Under the pieces are notes generated by a model, which did no database searches, was not told the origin of the DNA, and was given only the letters and a program-made list of their open reading frames with translations. Positions 1 to 7,865 of a stretch of DNA of 7,874 bases are shown piece by piece. Position numbers and translations under genes: made by a program. The stretch spans positions 1 to 7,874 of the forward strand of contig CAVBBU010000089.1 of the NCBI GenBank assembly GCA_963593765.1. Direction: 5' to 3'. The stretch is from CAVBBU01 sp963593765. Lineage in GTDB: Bacteria > Bacillota > Clostridia > Lachnospirales > Lachnospiraceae. Position 1 is the first letter of the stretch. Each line of letters starts with the position of its first letter.

Positions 1-2736
1 ATCTAAAAAGCTTACTCTTTCTATATCATTTACCGTACCTGTAATTATAAGCTGTTCCTTAGCCCTTGTTAATGCAACATAAAGAACTCTAAGCTCTTCA
101 CCTAGCTGCTCATCAATCATATGCCTTGCGATAACAGCCTTTTTAAGTGTGTTATATTTTATTCCTGCTTCTATATCTACTACATTGCACGCTATGCCTA
201 GCTTATCATCTATAAGTATGCTTCCTGTTGTATCGCTCTTATTAAATCTTTTATCTACAGCAGATACAAAGCATATAGGAAACTCAAGTCCCTTTGATTT
301 GTGAATAGTCATTATCCTAACTGTATTGTCATATTCACCAAGAACCTGCGCTTCACCCATATCCATATTATATTTTTTTAGATTTTCTATATATCTATTA
401 AATGCACTTAAGCCTCTATAGCCTATGCTTTCATACGCCTCTGCCTTTGCTGCTAACATTCTAAGATTTTCTCTTCTTATCTCCCCTGCAGGCAGAGCAC
501 TTTGATATTCCAGGTAGCCTGTTTCATCATATATATTTTCTATAAGCTCTGAAAGCTTTATAGTCTTTGCTTGGTAAGAATATCTATCAAGCATATCCAG
601 CATATTATTAATCTTAGCTTTAATTTTATTATCTATATTAAGGCTGCCTGCAGCTTTACATATCTCATATAATCTTTGTACCCTTTTATCGCCCTTTGTC
701 CTTCTATATTCTGCTATAAGAAGACTAAGCTCTGTATCATCCATGCCTATCATAGAGGATGTAAGCACACTTGCTAGAGGTATATCCTGAATAGGATTGT
801 CTATAACAGAAAGCAAATCAAGTATGCCTCTTACCTCTACAGTATCAAAATATCCCGACTGTGCAGCTGCATATGCCGGTATGCCTTGCTTAGTAAGCTC
901 ATCAACAAAGGTATCCGCATATCCGCTTTGCGAGCGAATAAGTATAGCTATATCAGAATATCTTGCTGGGCGATATTTTTTTTCATTATTATCCCAAATC
1001 ATATAGCCAGCACTCGGATCTGTCAGCTCCTTTATCTTAGCTGCTATCATTCTCGCCTCAAGCTGCTTTTTATCATCATCCGTATCCTTATTTTTTGTAT
1101 CACAAAGCAGCACCTGCGTTTTATTAGGCGTTTTAAAATTTCCTAGTGCTTCATACTCGGCAAATGCTGCCCCTGGGTATAGCCTTGCTGCATCATCATA
1201 ATTTATACCACCAAGCTCCGGCTTCATTATCCTCTCAAATATAGAATTGATACTCTCAAGAACTGCTGCTCTGCTTCTAAAATTCTTAGATAGGTCTATT
1301 CGCAAATTATCGCCTGTCTCACTACCAGTATATTTTTTATATGTATTATATTTTGAATTAAAAAGCTCCGGCTTTGCTCTTCTAAATGCATATATAGACT
1401 GCTTAACATCACCAACCATAAATACGCTTCCAGGATCTATAGCTCTTATAAGCTCCTCCTGAACATCATTAGAATCCTGATATTCGTCTATATATATTTC
1501 CTTAAATTGCTTTGCATAGGTCTTTGCTATATCACTTTTTATATAATCTCCGGAATCAGTCTTGTCCCAAAGTATGCTAAGTGCTATATGCTCTATATCT
1601 CCAAAGTCTACTATATTTTTCTTTCTTTTAGCCTCGGCTAGTCTCTTGCTATATTCATACGATATATATATAAGCGTTCGAAGAAATGCTGAACTTTTTT
1701 TCTCATCCTCAACTATACTGTCTATATCTGCAGCTCCATACTTTGCTGATAAGTCCTTAAGTATGCCCTTATACTCATCTCTTATAGCCTTTACCTGCTC
1801 CTTTAATTCTGGATCTACCTCGGGTGTTTTTTTTGATGCAAGCCTTTTAAACTCGCACATGTTTCCTAGTCTTTTACTTATAGATAAAAAGTCCTCGCAC
1901 CTTAGAATTGATTTTATATATTCTAATTCCTCTAAAAAGTTAGGCTCATAATATATAGGCCCACCATCGCTTCGTATAATCTCGAGTGCAGCATTTGCCT
2001 TATCTTCTATATCTCTTAAAACCATTAATATATTATTTGTTATATATTTTATCCAATCAGAATTAAGCACAGACTCTCTGCTTATATTATCATCCTGCAT
2101 ATCGCCAAGAGTTTTTTTATACCAGTCGCTTGGCCAAGGCATGCTTTGAGCAAAGCTATGAACCCTAGCTATAAGCTCTGTTATCTTAGTATCCTCTCTG
2201 CCCTCTGCATAGGAATCAACAAGCTCTATAAAATTATCTATGCCCTCTATTTTTTCTCCTGTTAAATCTCCCTCCATCTGTGTATAGGCATCGATTAAAA
2301 GCTTATTCATAACATCCTGCTCTATAAGCTTTACCTGCGTATCATCAGCTACTCTAAAGGAAGGATCAAGAAGTGTTTTATCACAATGCTCCCTTATAAT
2401 AGATAAGCAAAAGCCATCTATAGTATTAATTGCAGCTATATCAAGGCTTGATAGCTGTCTTTTTAATCTTGCCTTTAAAGTAGCATCCTGTGACTTTCTT
2501 AGTCCTCTTTCTATGGCTGCTTGTATCCTCTCTCTCATCTCTGCCGCTGCAGCCCTAGTAAATGTCATTACAAGAAGCTCATCGACATCTATCGGATTTT
2601 TTTCATCCAGTATTCTGCCTATGATTCTCTCAACAAGCACAAAGGTTTTTCCGCTTCCTGCTGCCGCCGCAACCAAAAGATGCTTATCTCTTAGATTTAT
2701 AGCATATTGCTGATCCTTAGTTAATGTATCTGACAT
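1..2736 (-). CDS. addA: AddA, ATP-dependent helicase/nuclease subunit A (C-terminus cut by the window edge)
   Basis: AddA is the motor and one of the two nucleases of the cytoplasmic AddAB complex, which unwinds and degrades double-strand break ends until it meets a Chi site and then loads RecA. The frame is open from the ATG to the window edge, giving 912 residues of the roughly 1200 usual for the family. UvrD/RecB-type (SF1A) helicase motifs appear in order: Q motif near Q9-Q10, Walker A GSGKT at 27-31, motif Ia LLVMTFTRAAAAEM at 54-67, TIDGFC at 105-110, Walker B DEYQD at 417-421, motif III GDVKQSIYAFRR at 442-453, NFRSR at 485-489, motif V TIHKSKGLE at about 810-818, and motif VI YVALTRAKEQL at about 886-896. 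The C-terminal RecB-like nuclease domain should lie to the left of the window. I found no internal stop or frameshift. The start overlaps the addB stop and has a good ribosome binding site. Family assignment is very secure. Confidence 0.97.
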   Translation of the reverse strand, partial: MSDTLTKDQQYAINLRDKHLLVAAAAGSGKTFVLVERIIGRILDEKNPIDVDELLVMTFTRAAAAEMRERIQAAIERGLRKSQDATLKARLKRQLSSLDIAAINTIDGFCLSIIREHCDKTLLDPSFRVADDTQVKLIEQDVMNKLLIDAYTQMEGDLTGEKIEGIDNFIELVDSYAEGREDTKITELIARVHSFAQSMPWPSDWYKKTLGDMQDDNISRESVLNSDWIKYITNNILMVLRDIEDKANAALEIIRSDGGPIYYEPNFLEELEYIKSILRCEDFLSISKRLGNMCEFKRLASKKTPEVDPELKEQVKAIRDEYKGILKDLSAKYGAADIDSIVEDEKKSSAFLRTLIYISYEYSKRLAEAKRKKNIVDFGDIEHIALSILWDKTDSGDYIKSDIAKTYAKQFKEIYIDEYQDSNDVQEELIRAIDPGSVFMVGDVKQSIYAFRRAKPELFNSKYNTYKKYTGSETGDNLRIDLSKNFRSRAAVLESINSIFERIMKPELGGINYDDAARLYPGAAFAEYEALGNFKTPNKTQVLLCDTKNKDTDDDKKQLEARMIAAKIKELTDPSAGYMIWDNNEKKYRPARYSDIAILIRSQSGYADTFVDELTKQGIPAYAAAQSGYFDTVEVRGILDLLSVIDNPIQDIPLASVLTSSMIGMDDTELSLLIAEYRRTKGDKRVQRLYEICKAAGSLNIDNKIKAKINNMLDMLDRYSYQAKTIKLSELIENIYDETGYLEYQSALPAGEIRRENLRMLAAKAEAYESIGYRGLSAFNRYIENLKKYNMDMGEAQVLGEYDNTVRIMTIHKSKGLEFPICFVSAVDKRFNKSDTTGSILIDDKLGIACNVVDIEAGIKYNTLKKAVIARHMIDEQLGEELRVLYVALTRAKEQLIITGTVNDIERVSFLD

Positions 2737-2747
2737 TATTCTTCCTC
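2734..2747 (-). promoter_or_regulatory. addB stop / addA start overlap (TAATG) with ribosome binding site inside addB
   Basis: Read on the minus strand, the end of addB is GAGGAAGAATAATG. The TAA stop of addB and the ATG of addA share one A at position 2736. GAGGA (2747-2743), which encodes part of the final Glu run of AddB, is also a strong Shine-Dalgarno sequence 6 nt before the addA ATG. This fixes the addA start and implies translational coupling, which suits two subunits needed in equal amounts. Confidence 0.9.
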
Positions 2748-5700
2748 ATTATTTATAATCTTCCATGCAATAGTCTCATCAAGCTTTGGCATATATCTAT
2801 ATTTATATCCATCTATCTTATTATCAAATCTGCAAAAGCCTCTATATGGGCAATAGCTACATCTAGTATACTTCCCATTTATCATAGGACTTACCTCTAT
2901 ATCACCAGAAAGTATGCTCTCTCCTATATCCCTTGCCCTTTCCTTTGCAAATTTTCTAAGGCTATTCATCTGCTCACTTGTCGCACTCTTAGATGCCGAT
3001 ACGGCTATACCGCCACTTTTATCAAGCCTAAGAGGTATAACAAGACTCTTATCTCCTGCATTAAGGCTTCCATCCAAATGCTTAATAATATTTAGATTAG
3101 AGCTTACTATTCCACTAGGTCTAAGTGCATCTAAAAGCATATTGTCTATTGCAGCTTTATCTATATTATTTCTATCAGAGCTTATATCTATTATAGGATT
3201 ATCGATACGGTTATATAGCATAGCTGCCGGAACTATATTTAGATTTTTATATCTATCTTTAAACAGCTCCGCCGCCGCATCCATATATAATGCTAATTGC
3301 AGCTGCGTACCATCTATAATTTTTTCTAATGACCACTCGGTTTTCCCTGTCTTATAATCAATAAGCTTAATATACAAATTTTCATCGTCGCTATAGGTAT
3401 CTATTCTATCTATCTTGCCATTTAGCTCTAAGCTTGCACCCTTATCTAGCTTTATATTCATTGCATCTAAGCCATCTCTTGCATTAAATGAAAGCTCAAA
3501 TTCGCTAGGTTTAAAATCTCCCTTAGCTAGCTGCATAGCAAGCACCTTCGCTGCCCCAAGTACAGTTCTTCTAAGCTTACTGGTTATATATCTATTTCTC
3601 GCATCATAATTATATTTGTTCTTTTCATCATCAAGCAGTGCATTGTCTATGCTCTCAAGTACATATCTTTTTCTTGTATCATCATCAAGCCTAGCAAGAT
3701 CTAGTCCTTCCTTTTTTAATCTATACATTAGCTTTTGAAGTATACTATGGGCAAGTGTTCCTATATCCGCTGCCTCTATGGAAAATTCTCTTCTTTCACT
3801 AAGTCCAAGGCCGTAGCAAGCAAAGTGTGAAAACGGACAGCCAGAATAGTTCTCTAGTCTTGTTATACTTGTTCTAAGCCTTTCACCAAATATATTAAGT
3901 GCCGCCTGTCTGCCTATTCCTCTCTCCTTGTAGGTTTTAGTAGCAGCATCCATGATCATGCTCCACTTAGGCTCTAGGTTAGAATTATTTTTATAAATAT
4001 ATATTATTTTTTTGGCAAGTCCATCCTCTAGCCTTCCAAGCTGTCTTTGCTGTCTTGATACATTGACCAGATAATCCTCGGCATCTGATTTAGTATATAT
4101 ATCTAATATTTCATTAGCACCTTGTATTCTAATGTCGTCCTTATTATATAAGCCTAATATCTGATTAATTAAGCTTGATGGTCTTTTTGACGTTCCATCC
4201 GGGGCCATGCTGGCGTAGCTTATAGTTAAAAGCTTAGATGGCGATGTAAATATCCTATATATATAATATCTTTGTATATATAGATCCTCCTTTGCTGTAG
4301 GTGCAAGCTCTACGCCAAGGCTCTTAAGGCTTTCCTTATCTCTATCTGTCAGCACATATCCAGACTCCTTAGCCTTAGGCAGCACTCCGTCACATGCTCC
4401 AACTAAGAATAATGCCTTTATATCATCAAGCCTTGTTCGTATAAGATCTCCGACTACAACTCTGTCTATACATGCTGGTATTATGCCAACGCTTAGCTGG
4501 GAAATGCCACTAGTAAGCATAGCCTTATACTCATCCTTATCCACCAGCTCATCTCCAAGCAGCCTATCCATATTATCAAGAAGCTTTAGTATCTCCTCAT
4601 ATACCTTTTCATATTCTGCAGGATTTATAAGGCTGTCATTTTTATCTCTTGCATTTTTAGCTATATCAAGTAGCTTTTCTTCTACATTTTCCTTTTCGAG
4701 TATTTCCTTTATAGCATTAGTTATATCGGATACCTTGGCTCTTTTCTCCTTGTAGCAATCCTTTACCCTAGATATAATATCACACAGTCTTTTTCTAAAG
4801 CGGTTAATGCTTTCTATATCTATATCATCTAAATCTCTAGGCAAATATTCCCATGTCTTATTAAATCTGCTATAGCCTGTTATGCCAAGCTCCAGCATAT
4901 AATTTTGCATATAAAACCATATACCCTCGCTATCATCTATAAGTATGCAGCTAGCAAGCCTTGATATACTATCATATGAATAATCATCTGATACGCAGTC
5001 AAGTATAGCTATTATAAGCTCTGTTAATGGATTTGCCTCTATCGATATATTAGAGTCTATATAATATGGTATCTCCTTTTGCTTTAAGGTGCTTCTAATT
5101 ATATGGTCATAGGATTTCATGTCAGCACAAATAATAGCTATATCATTATATCTGTAGCCATCTACTCGAACGAGCTTATTAATCATGCTTGATACAGCTT
5201 CTATTTCCTGCCTTGTTGTAAGTGCATTTAGTAGCTTAATGCTGCCCCTCTTACACTCACCTGGCATTTTAAATCCGTCATATCTTAGAAAATGTCTTTC
5301 AAAATTATCCAGCTCTGGAGATTCCTTGAATCTAGCATATGGTCTTTTGTTAAGTCGCTTACTTCCTTCTTCCTTTATGCCAAGCCTTGAGCCTATATCT
5401 ATTATTTTTTTAATCATATTCTTACTCATAGAAAACAGCTCATCATTTGCCTCGTAGGAATATGGATTTTCTTCATCTCCTATTGTAATTTCAAATATAA
5501 CCCTACTCGCCTGACTAAGTATAATTTCAAGCAGCCTATACTGAACCGGAGTAAAGCCGGTAAAGCCACATAATACAACAGTGCTTCCAACTAGCTTTTT
5601 GCTACTCGGAAGCTTGCTTACTAATATATCTGATATTTCTTCATTCGTTATATATTTTTCATTAATATAATTTTTAAAGCCACTATAGATTATTTGAAGA

Positions 5701-6170
5701 TCTGAAAGCTTGTTTTTTAGTATATTGTTCTCTGCCTTACCACTTATATCAAGCAGCATATCAGGTGATATGCCATATTGCATAAGCTCTGATATGGCAG
5801 ATTTAAGTGCATCTATATGTCCTGGTCTATCAAATTGGTTTTTCCACATGCTTAGCTTGTCTTTATTTTCTGAGGCTATTTTTCTAATTATCATAGCCTT
5901 TCCACTATCATCTATAGCCTCGGGATTATATATGCCAAGCTCTGCAAAAACCTTATATGCTAATCTTTTAAAGGTAAGTACATCTATGCTGTCTGTCGCA
6001 TGGTCTGGATGCAATAAAACAACCTGAGCCTGTATCTGCATAGAATACTGCTCAGGTATTAAAAAAACATATTTTTTATCAGGATTCTTTATGGAATCCG
6101 ATATACATTCACTTATTATATTATAGGTCTTTCCGCTTCCAGAACCACCCATTACAAATCTATATGACAT
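2736..6170 (-). CDS. addB: AddB, ATP-dependent helicase/nuclease subunit B
   Basis: AddB is the partner of AddA in double-strand break resection. It is a structural paralogue of an SF1 helicase that carries a second nuclease domain and takes part in Chi recognition. The protein has 1144 residues, close to the usual 1150-1170. The N-terminus shows Walker A GGSGSGKT at 8-15, followed by the family's PEQ motif (PEQYS). The stretch at about 570-665, with VGDLIRTRLDDIKALFLVGA, is typical of AddB. The C-terminal PD-(D/E)XK nuclease is visible as GTLAH (H808), GKIDRID (918-924) and IDYKTG with D938 and K940. Four cysteines expected to hold a 4Fe-4S cluster are present: C778 (SGCPFSHF) and C1104, C1107 and C1113 (CSYCPYRGFC, spacing C-x2-C-x5-C). 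The ATG is preceded by AAGAGG with an 8-nt gap. The gene is first in a translationally coupled addB-addA operon and appears intact. Confidence 0.98.
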   Translation of the reverse strand: MSYRFVMGGSGSGKTYNIISECISDSIKNPDKKYVFLIPEQYSMQIQAQVVLLHPDHATDSIDVLTFKRLAYKVFAELGIYNPEAIDDSGKAMIIRKIASENKDKLSMWKNQFDRPGHIDALKSAISELMQYGISPDMLLDISGKAENNILKNKLSDLQIIYSGFKNYINEKYITNEEISDILVSKLPSSKKLVGSTVVLCGFTGFTPVQYRLLEIILSQASRVIFEITIGDEENPYSYEANDELFSMSKNMIKKIIDIGSRLGIKEEGSKRLNKRPYARFKESPELDNFERHFLRYDGFKMPGECKRGSIKLLNALTTRQEIEAVSSMINKLVRVDGYRYNDIAIICADMKSYDHIIRSTLKQKEIPYYIDSNISIEANPLTELIIAILDCVSDDYSYDSISRLASCILIDDSEGIWFYMQNYMLELGITGYSRFNKTWEYLPRDLDDIDIESINRFRKRLCDIISRVKDCYKEKRAKVSDITNAIKEILEKENVEEKLLDIAKNARDKNDSLINPAEYEKVYEEILKLLDNMDRLLGDELVDKDEYKAMLTSGISQLSVGIIPACIDRVVVGDLIRTRLDDIKALFLVGACDGVLPKAKESGYVLTDRDKESLKSLGVELAPTAKEDLYIQRYYIYRIFTSPSKLLTISYASMAPDGTSKRPSSLINQILGLYNKDDIRIQGANEILDIYTKSDAEDYLVNVSRQQRQLGRLEDGLAKKIIYIYKNNSNLEPKWSMIMDAATKTYKERGIGRQAALNIFGERLRTSITRLENYSGCPFSHFACYGLGLSERREFSIEAADIGTLAHSILQKLMYRLKKEGLDLARLDDDTRKRYVLESIDNALLDDEKNKYNYDARNRYITSKLRRTVLGAAKVLAMQLAKGDFKPSEFELSFNARDGLDAMNIKLDKGASLELNGKIDRIDTYSDDENLYIKLIDYKTGKTEWSLEKIIDGTQLQLALYMDAAAELFKDRYKNLNIVPAAMLYNRIDNPIIDISSDRNNIDKAAIDNMLLDALRPSGIVSSNLNIIKHLDGSLNAGDKSLVIPLRLDKSGGIAVSASKSATSEQMNSLRKFAKERARDIGESILSGDIEVSPMINGKYTRCSYCPYRGFCRFDNKIDGYKYRYMPKLDETIAWKIINNEEE

Positions 6171-6178
6171 ATACTCTA

Positions 6179-6184
6179 CCTCTT
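6179..6184 (-). promoter_or_regulatory. addB ribosome binding site
   Basis: AAGAGG lies 8 nt upstream of the ATG at 6170 on the minus strand. It supports this start, because the Walker A motif already begins at residue 8 and no later start would keep it. Confidence 0.75.
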
Positions 6185-6199
6185 GGCTTTGCTATTATC

Positions 6200-6228
6200 A
6201 TTATATATTTTTAATAGGTGTTCGGCAA
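6200..6228 (-). promoter_or_regulatory. Predicted native sigma-A promoter of addB-addA
   Basis: On the minus strand, -35 TTGCCG (6228-6223) and a perfect -10 TATAAT (6205-6200) are separated by exactly 17 bp of AT-rich spacer. Transcription would begin near 6193, leaving a leader of about 23 nt that contains the addB ribosome binding site. The promoter lies outside the inverted repeat of the neighbouring insertion sequence, so it is likely the original promoter of the operon and was left intact by the insertion. It is inferred from consensus match and position only. Confidence 0.7.
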
Positions 6229-6280
6229 GGCTGCTTTTACATGAGATAGAGTAAACCTATTGTTAGTTGGAAAGAGACAG

Positions 6281-6307
6281 AGAACCCCTTAGATATATGA
6301 TTTCATC
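6281..6307 (+). repeat. Left terminal inverted repeat of the insertion sequence
   Basis: Read inward, this 27-bp arm starts AGAACCCCTTAGATATA and ends ATTTCATC. Aligned by eye with the inward-read right arm, it matches at 22 of 28 columns with one single-base gap. The inner TTTCATC is identical in both arms. The outer limit is not certain. Confidence 0.75.
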
Positions 6308-6320
6308 GATTTGTTCCTCG

Positions 6321-6349
6321 ATTTTACAACAGGTATACCTTTTTGTCAA
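6321..6349 (-). promoter_or_regulatory. Predicted outward-facing promoter at the left end of the insertion sequence
   Basis: On the minus strand, a perfect -35 TTGACA (6349-6344) is followed by 17 bp and then -10 TAAAAT (6326-6321, five of six consensus bases). It lies 22 bp beyond the transposase stop but inside the inverted repeat of the element. It points out of the element, towards addB. A start near 6314 would make a transcript that crosses the repeat and the native addB promoter and enters addB about 145 nt later. No convincing terminator lies on this path. Function is inferred from sequence alone. Confidence 0.55.
6331..6340. repeat. Perfect 10-bp palindrome inside the outward promoter spacer
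   Basis: AGGTATACCT is a perfect palindrome between the -35 and -10 boxes of the predicted outward promoter. Flanking ACAA (6326-6329) and TTGT (6343-6346) extend the dyad with a small unpaired interruption. The position fits an operator or a transposase binding site, and no protein can be assigned to it. It is followed by a T run on the plus strand but is too short and AT-rich to call a terminator. Confidence 0.5.
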
Positions 6350-6370
6350 AAGTGTCTTTGCCACCTCTGC

Positions 6371-7807
6371 TTATATTAAACCAAGCTGATTTCTTATTGC
6401 ATATGTTTTTCTGGCTGTAAGACCTGGTATTGTAGCTTGAATCCTTTCAATGTATGACTTTGCCTGATTATATCCTTCATTTCTATTATGCCTATATTTC
6501 TCTAGCACTGGGACTATATCATCTGTGCCTGTCTTTTTATTTAGTTTTTCTTTTCTTGTATATTTAACAAGGTTTATAATCTCTGCTTCCCCATGATTAC
6601 GCACAAAGCATCTTAACATGCTCATACGATCAGCACCTCTCTGACTCCATCCCATAGGTCGCGAGCTTAATCTTTCAGATAGCACATAGCTTACATGTCC
6701 TTCTGCACTACAGCTTTGAATTTCTTTATTGTGAAATGCTCTCTGTATCGCTTCCCAATTATTAAGAACATAGTTCCCTAAAGCCTCTACTGGCTCAGAT
6801 TTAACTGCTCCCTCTAGCATTTTACCTATATAACTTATAAACCTTTTTCTGTGATTTCCTACAATCAGATGATATAACTCACTTCTACAGATTTTCCTTT
6901 TATCTTGCATCTGTTTAGCTGCACTATTTATATATTTCCCAAGGTGGAATTTATCTAACACAAACTCGCTTAGTGGCAGATAGTCTTCACTAGCCTTTAT
7001 CCATTTAGCACCATCCCCACTTACATAAATCTTTTCTAGCACTGTTGTATCATAATGCTTTCGTATATAATTCCAGGTTTCTTCCCATATACGCTGTATC
7101 CCTTCACTACCTTCGTACAGTCCACTTATATAGTGCACGCCCACTAACTGCTTTCTATCCTTACAGATATCATTCTTACCTTCGTAGACATACACTAAAC
7201 GGCTAATAAAGCTTTTATTATTCTCAAGACTTCCTTTGCCATGCTGCTCAGCTACATGATCCTCATCAGCCTCTACATACAAAATGCGGCATGCTTTCTT
7301 TACATTTTTAGATTCCTCTGGCATTGTCTTAGCGATATGATGGACTTTATTCATCACTGTTGTCTTTGTTATTTCTGACTTAGATGGTAATGCCTTTGCT
7401 GCCTCACTGTAACTTGATTTTATTGCCCTTATTAGCATCTGTGCCTCTGCAGCCTCACTAAATCTTTCTCGTTGTCCTAGTCCCATCATTTTACTAAGCA
7501 GGTACTGGAAGCTCCCATCTTCCTTGCTTTTAAAAAGCGTATTCCTAAACTGCACATCCCCAACCGATGTTATCAATGTCCTTGTATCATGCCTTGCAAT
7601 ATCATAATGACCTTTACGGTATAGGCTGTTGCAAACCATCTGATCTGCATTATTAAGTACGCCTTCAACGAATTTCAAAGCTCCTTGATCAAACAATTTA
7701 TGCACATTTACCTCAAATACACTGAAATCCTTTGGATTTTCAAGGAACTTTGCCTCCGCTTCAAAAATTCCTTCAACTAAGTCGTTAAGTAATGTTATAA
7801 TGTCCAT
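6371..7807 (-). CDS. ISLre2 family (UPF0236) transposase
   Basis: This 478-residue protein would catalyse excision and insertion of the surrounding element. It is full length for a family of about 400-500 residues and has no internal stop or frameshift. Conserved family blocks visible by eye are RHDTRTLITSVGDVQFRNT (about 72-90), YVEADEDHVAEQ (about 177-188), LVYVYEG (about 204-210), YVSGDGAKWI (261-270), FVLDKFHLGKYI (about 282-293) and EGHVSYVLSERLSSRPMGWS (about 369-388). The acidic residues in ADEDH, in GDGA and in the C-terminal EGHVS block are the likely DDE catalytic set, but that assignment is inference. The ATG is preceded by AAAGGA with a rather long 11-nt gap. The neighbouring inverted repeats and promoter-like element suggest the copy could be active. 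Confidence 0.93.
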   Translation of the reverse strand: MDIITLLNDLVEGIFEAEAKFLENPKDFSVFEVNVHKLFDQGALKFVEGVLNNADQMVCNSLYRKGHYDIARHDTRTLITSVGDVQFRNTLFKSKEDGSFQYLLSKMMGLGQRERFSEAAEAQMLIRAIKSSYSEAAKALPSKSEITKTTVMNKVHHIAKTMPEESKNVKKACRILYVEADEDHVAEQHGKGSLENNKSFISRLVYVYEGKNDICKDRKQLVGVHYISGLYEGSEGIQRIWEETWNYIRKHYDTTVLEKIYVSGDGAKWIKASEDYLPLSEFVLDKFHLGKYINSAAKQMQDKRKICRSELYHLIVGNHRKRFISYIGKMLEGAVKSEPVEALGNYVLNNWEAIQRAFHNKEIQSCSAEGHVSYVLSERLSSRPMGWSQRGADRMSMLRCFVRNHGEAEIINLVKYTRKEKLNKKTGTDDIVPVLEKYRHNRNEGYNQAKSYIERIQATIPGLTARKTYAIRNQLGLI

Positions 7808-7818
7808 GAGAGTAGTTA

Positions 7819-7824
7819 TCCTTT
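7819..7824 (-). promoter_or_regulatory. Transposase ribosome binding site
   Basis: AAAGGA lies 11 nt upstream of the ATG at 7807. The match is good but the spacing is longer than optimal, so translation may be modest, as is common for transposases. Confidence 0.5.
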
Positions 7825-7837
7825 CTTTTATTTTTGA

Positions 7838-7865
7838 GATGAAATAATTATACCAAAGGATTTCT
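7838..7865 (-). repeat. Right terminal inverted repeat of the insertion sequence
   Basis: Read inward on the minus strand, this 28-bp arm starts AGAAATCCTTTGGTATAAT and ends ATTTCATC, pairing with the left arm at 6281-6307. It also contains the -10 element of the transposase gene. The outermost bases may continue to or past the end of the window. Confidence 0.75.
7847..7855 (-). promoter_or_regulatory. Predicted extended -10 promoter of the transposase, inside the right inverted repeat
   Basis: On the minus strand, TGGTATAAT is an exact extended -10 (TGnTATAAT) with the hexamer at 7852-7847. A -35 at 17-bp spacing would fall at about 7870-7875, in an A-rich stretch at the window edge with no good match, so the extended -10 would have to carry the promoter. 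The predicted start near 7840 leaves a leader of about 33 nt. Confidence 0.6.

Noticed and set aside
1562..1951. Plus-strand open frame of 129 codons, rich in Ser and Leu
   Set aside because: It lies fully antisense to addA, has no family resemblance, and its composition is what the complementary strand of this codon usage produces.
2724..3357. Two overlapping plus-strand open frames with hydrophobic stretches
   Set aside because: They are antisense to the well-conserved 3' end of addB, including its nuclease and iron-sulphur region. The apparent membrane-like character comes from complementing acidic and lysine codons.
5185..6027. Plus-strand open frames of 90 and 105 codons
   Set aside because: They are shadows of the N-terminal half of addB, with no ribosome binding site or recognisable domain.
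1..6170. Many short TATA/ctatat runs that look like simple repeats
   Set aside because: They follow codon usage (ATA, TAT, GAT) within addA and addB and have no regular period, spacer or array structure, so they are neither a CRISPR array nor a tandem repeat.
6305..6322. Small hairpin ATCGA/TCGAT with an 8-nt loop as a transposase terminator
   Set aside because: The stem is only 5 bp, AT-rich and not followed by a U run on the minus strand.
7834..7862. Possible plus-strand promoter at the right end, starting with TTGAGA
   Set aside because: At 17-bp spacing the -10 would be AGGATT, which is a poor match.
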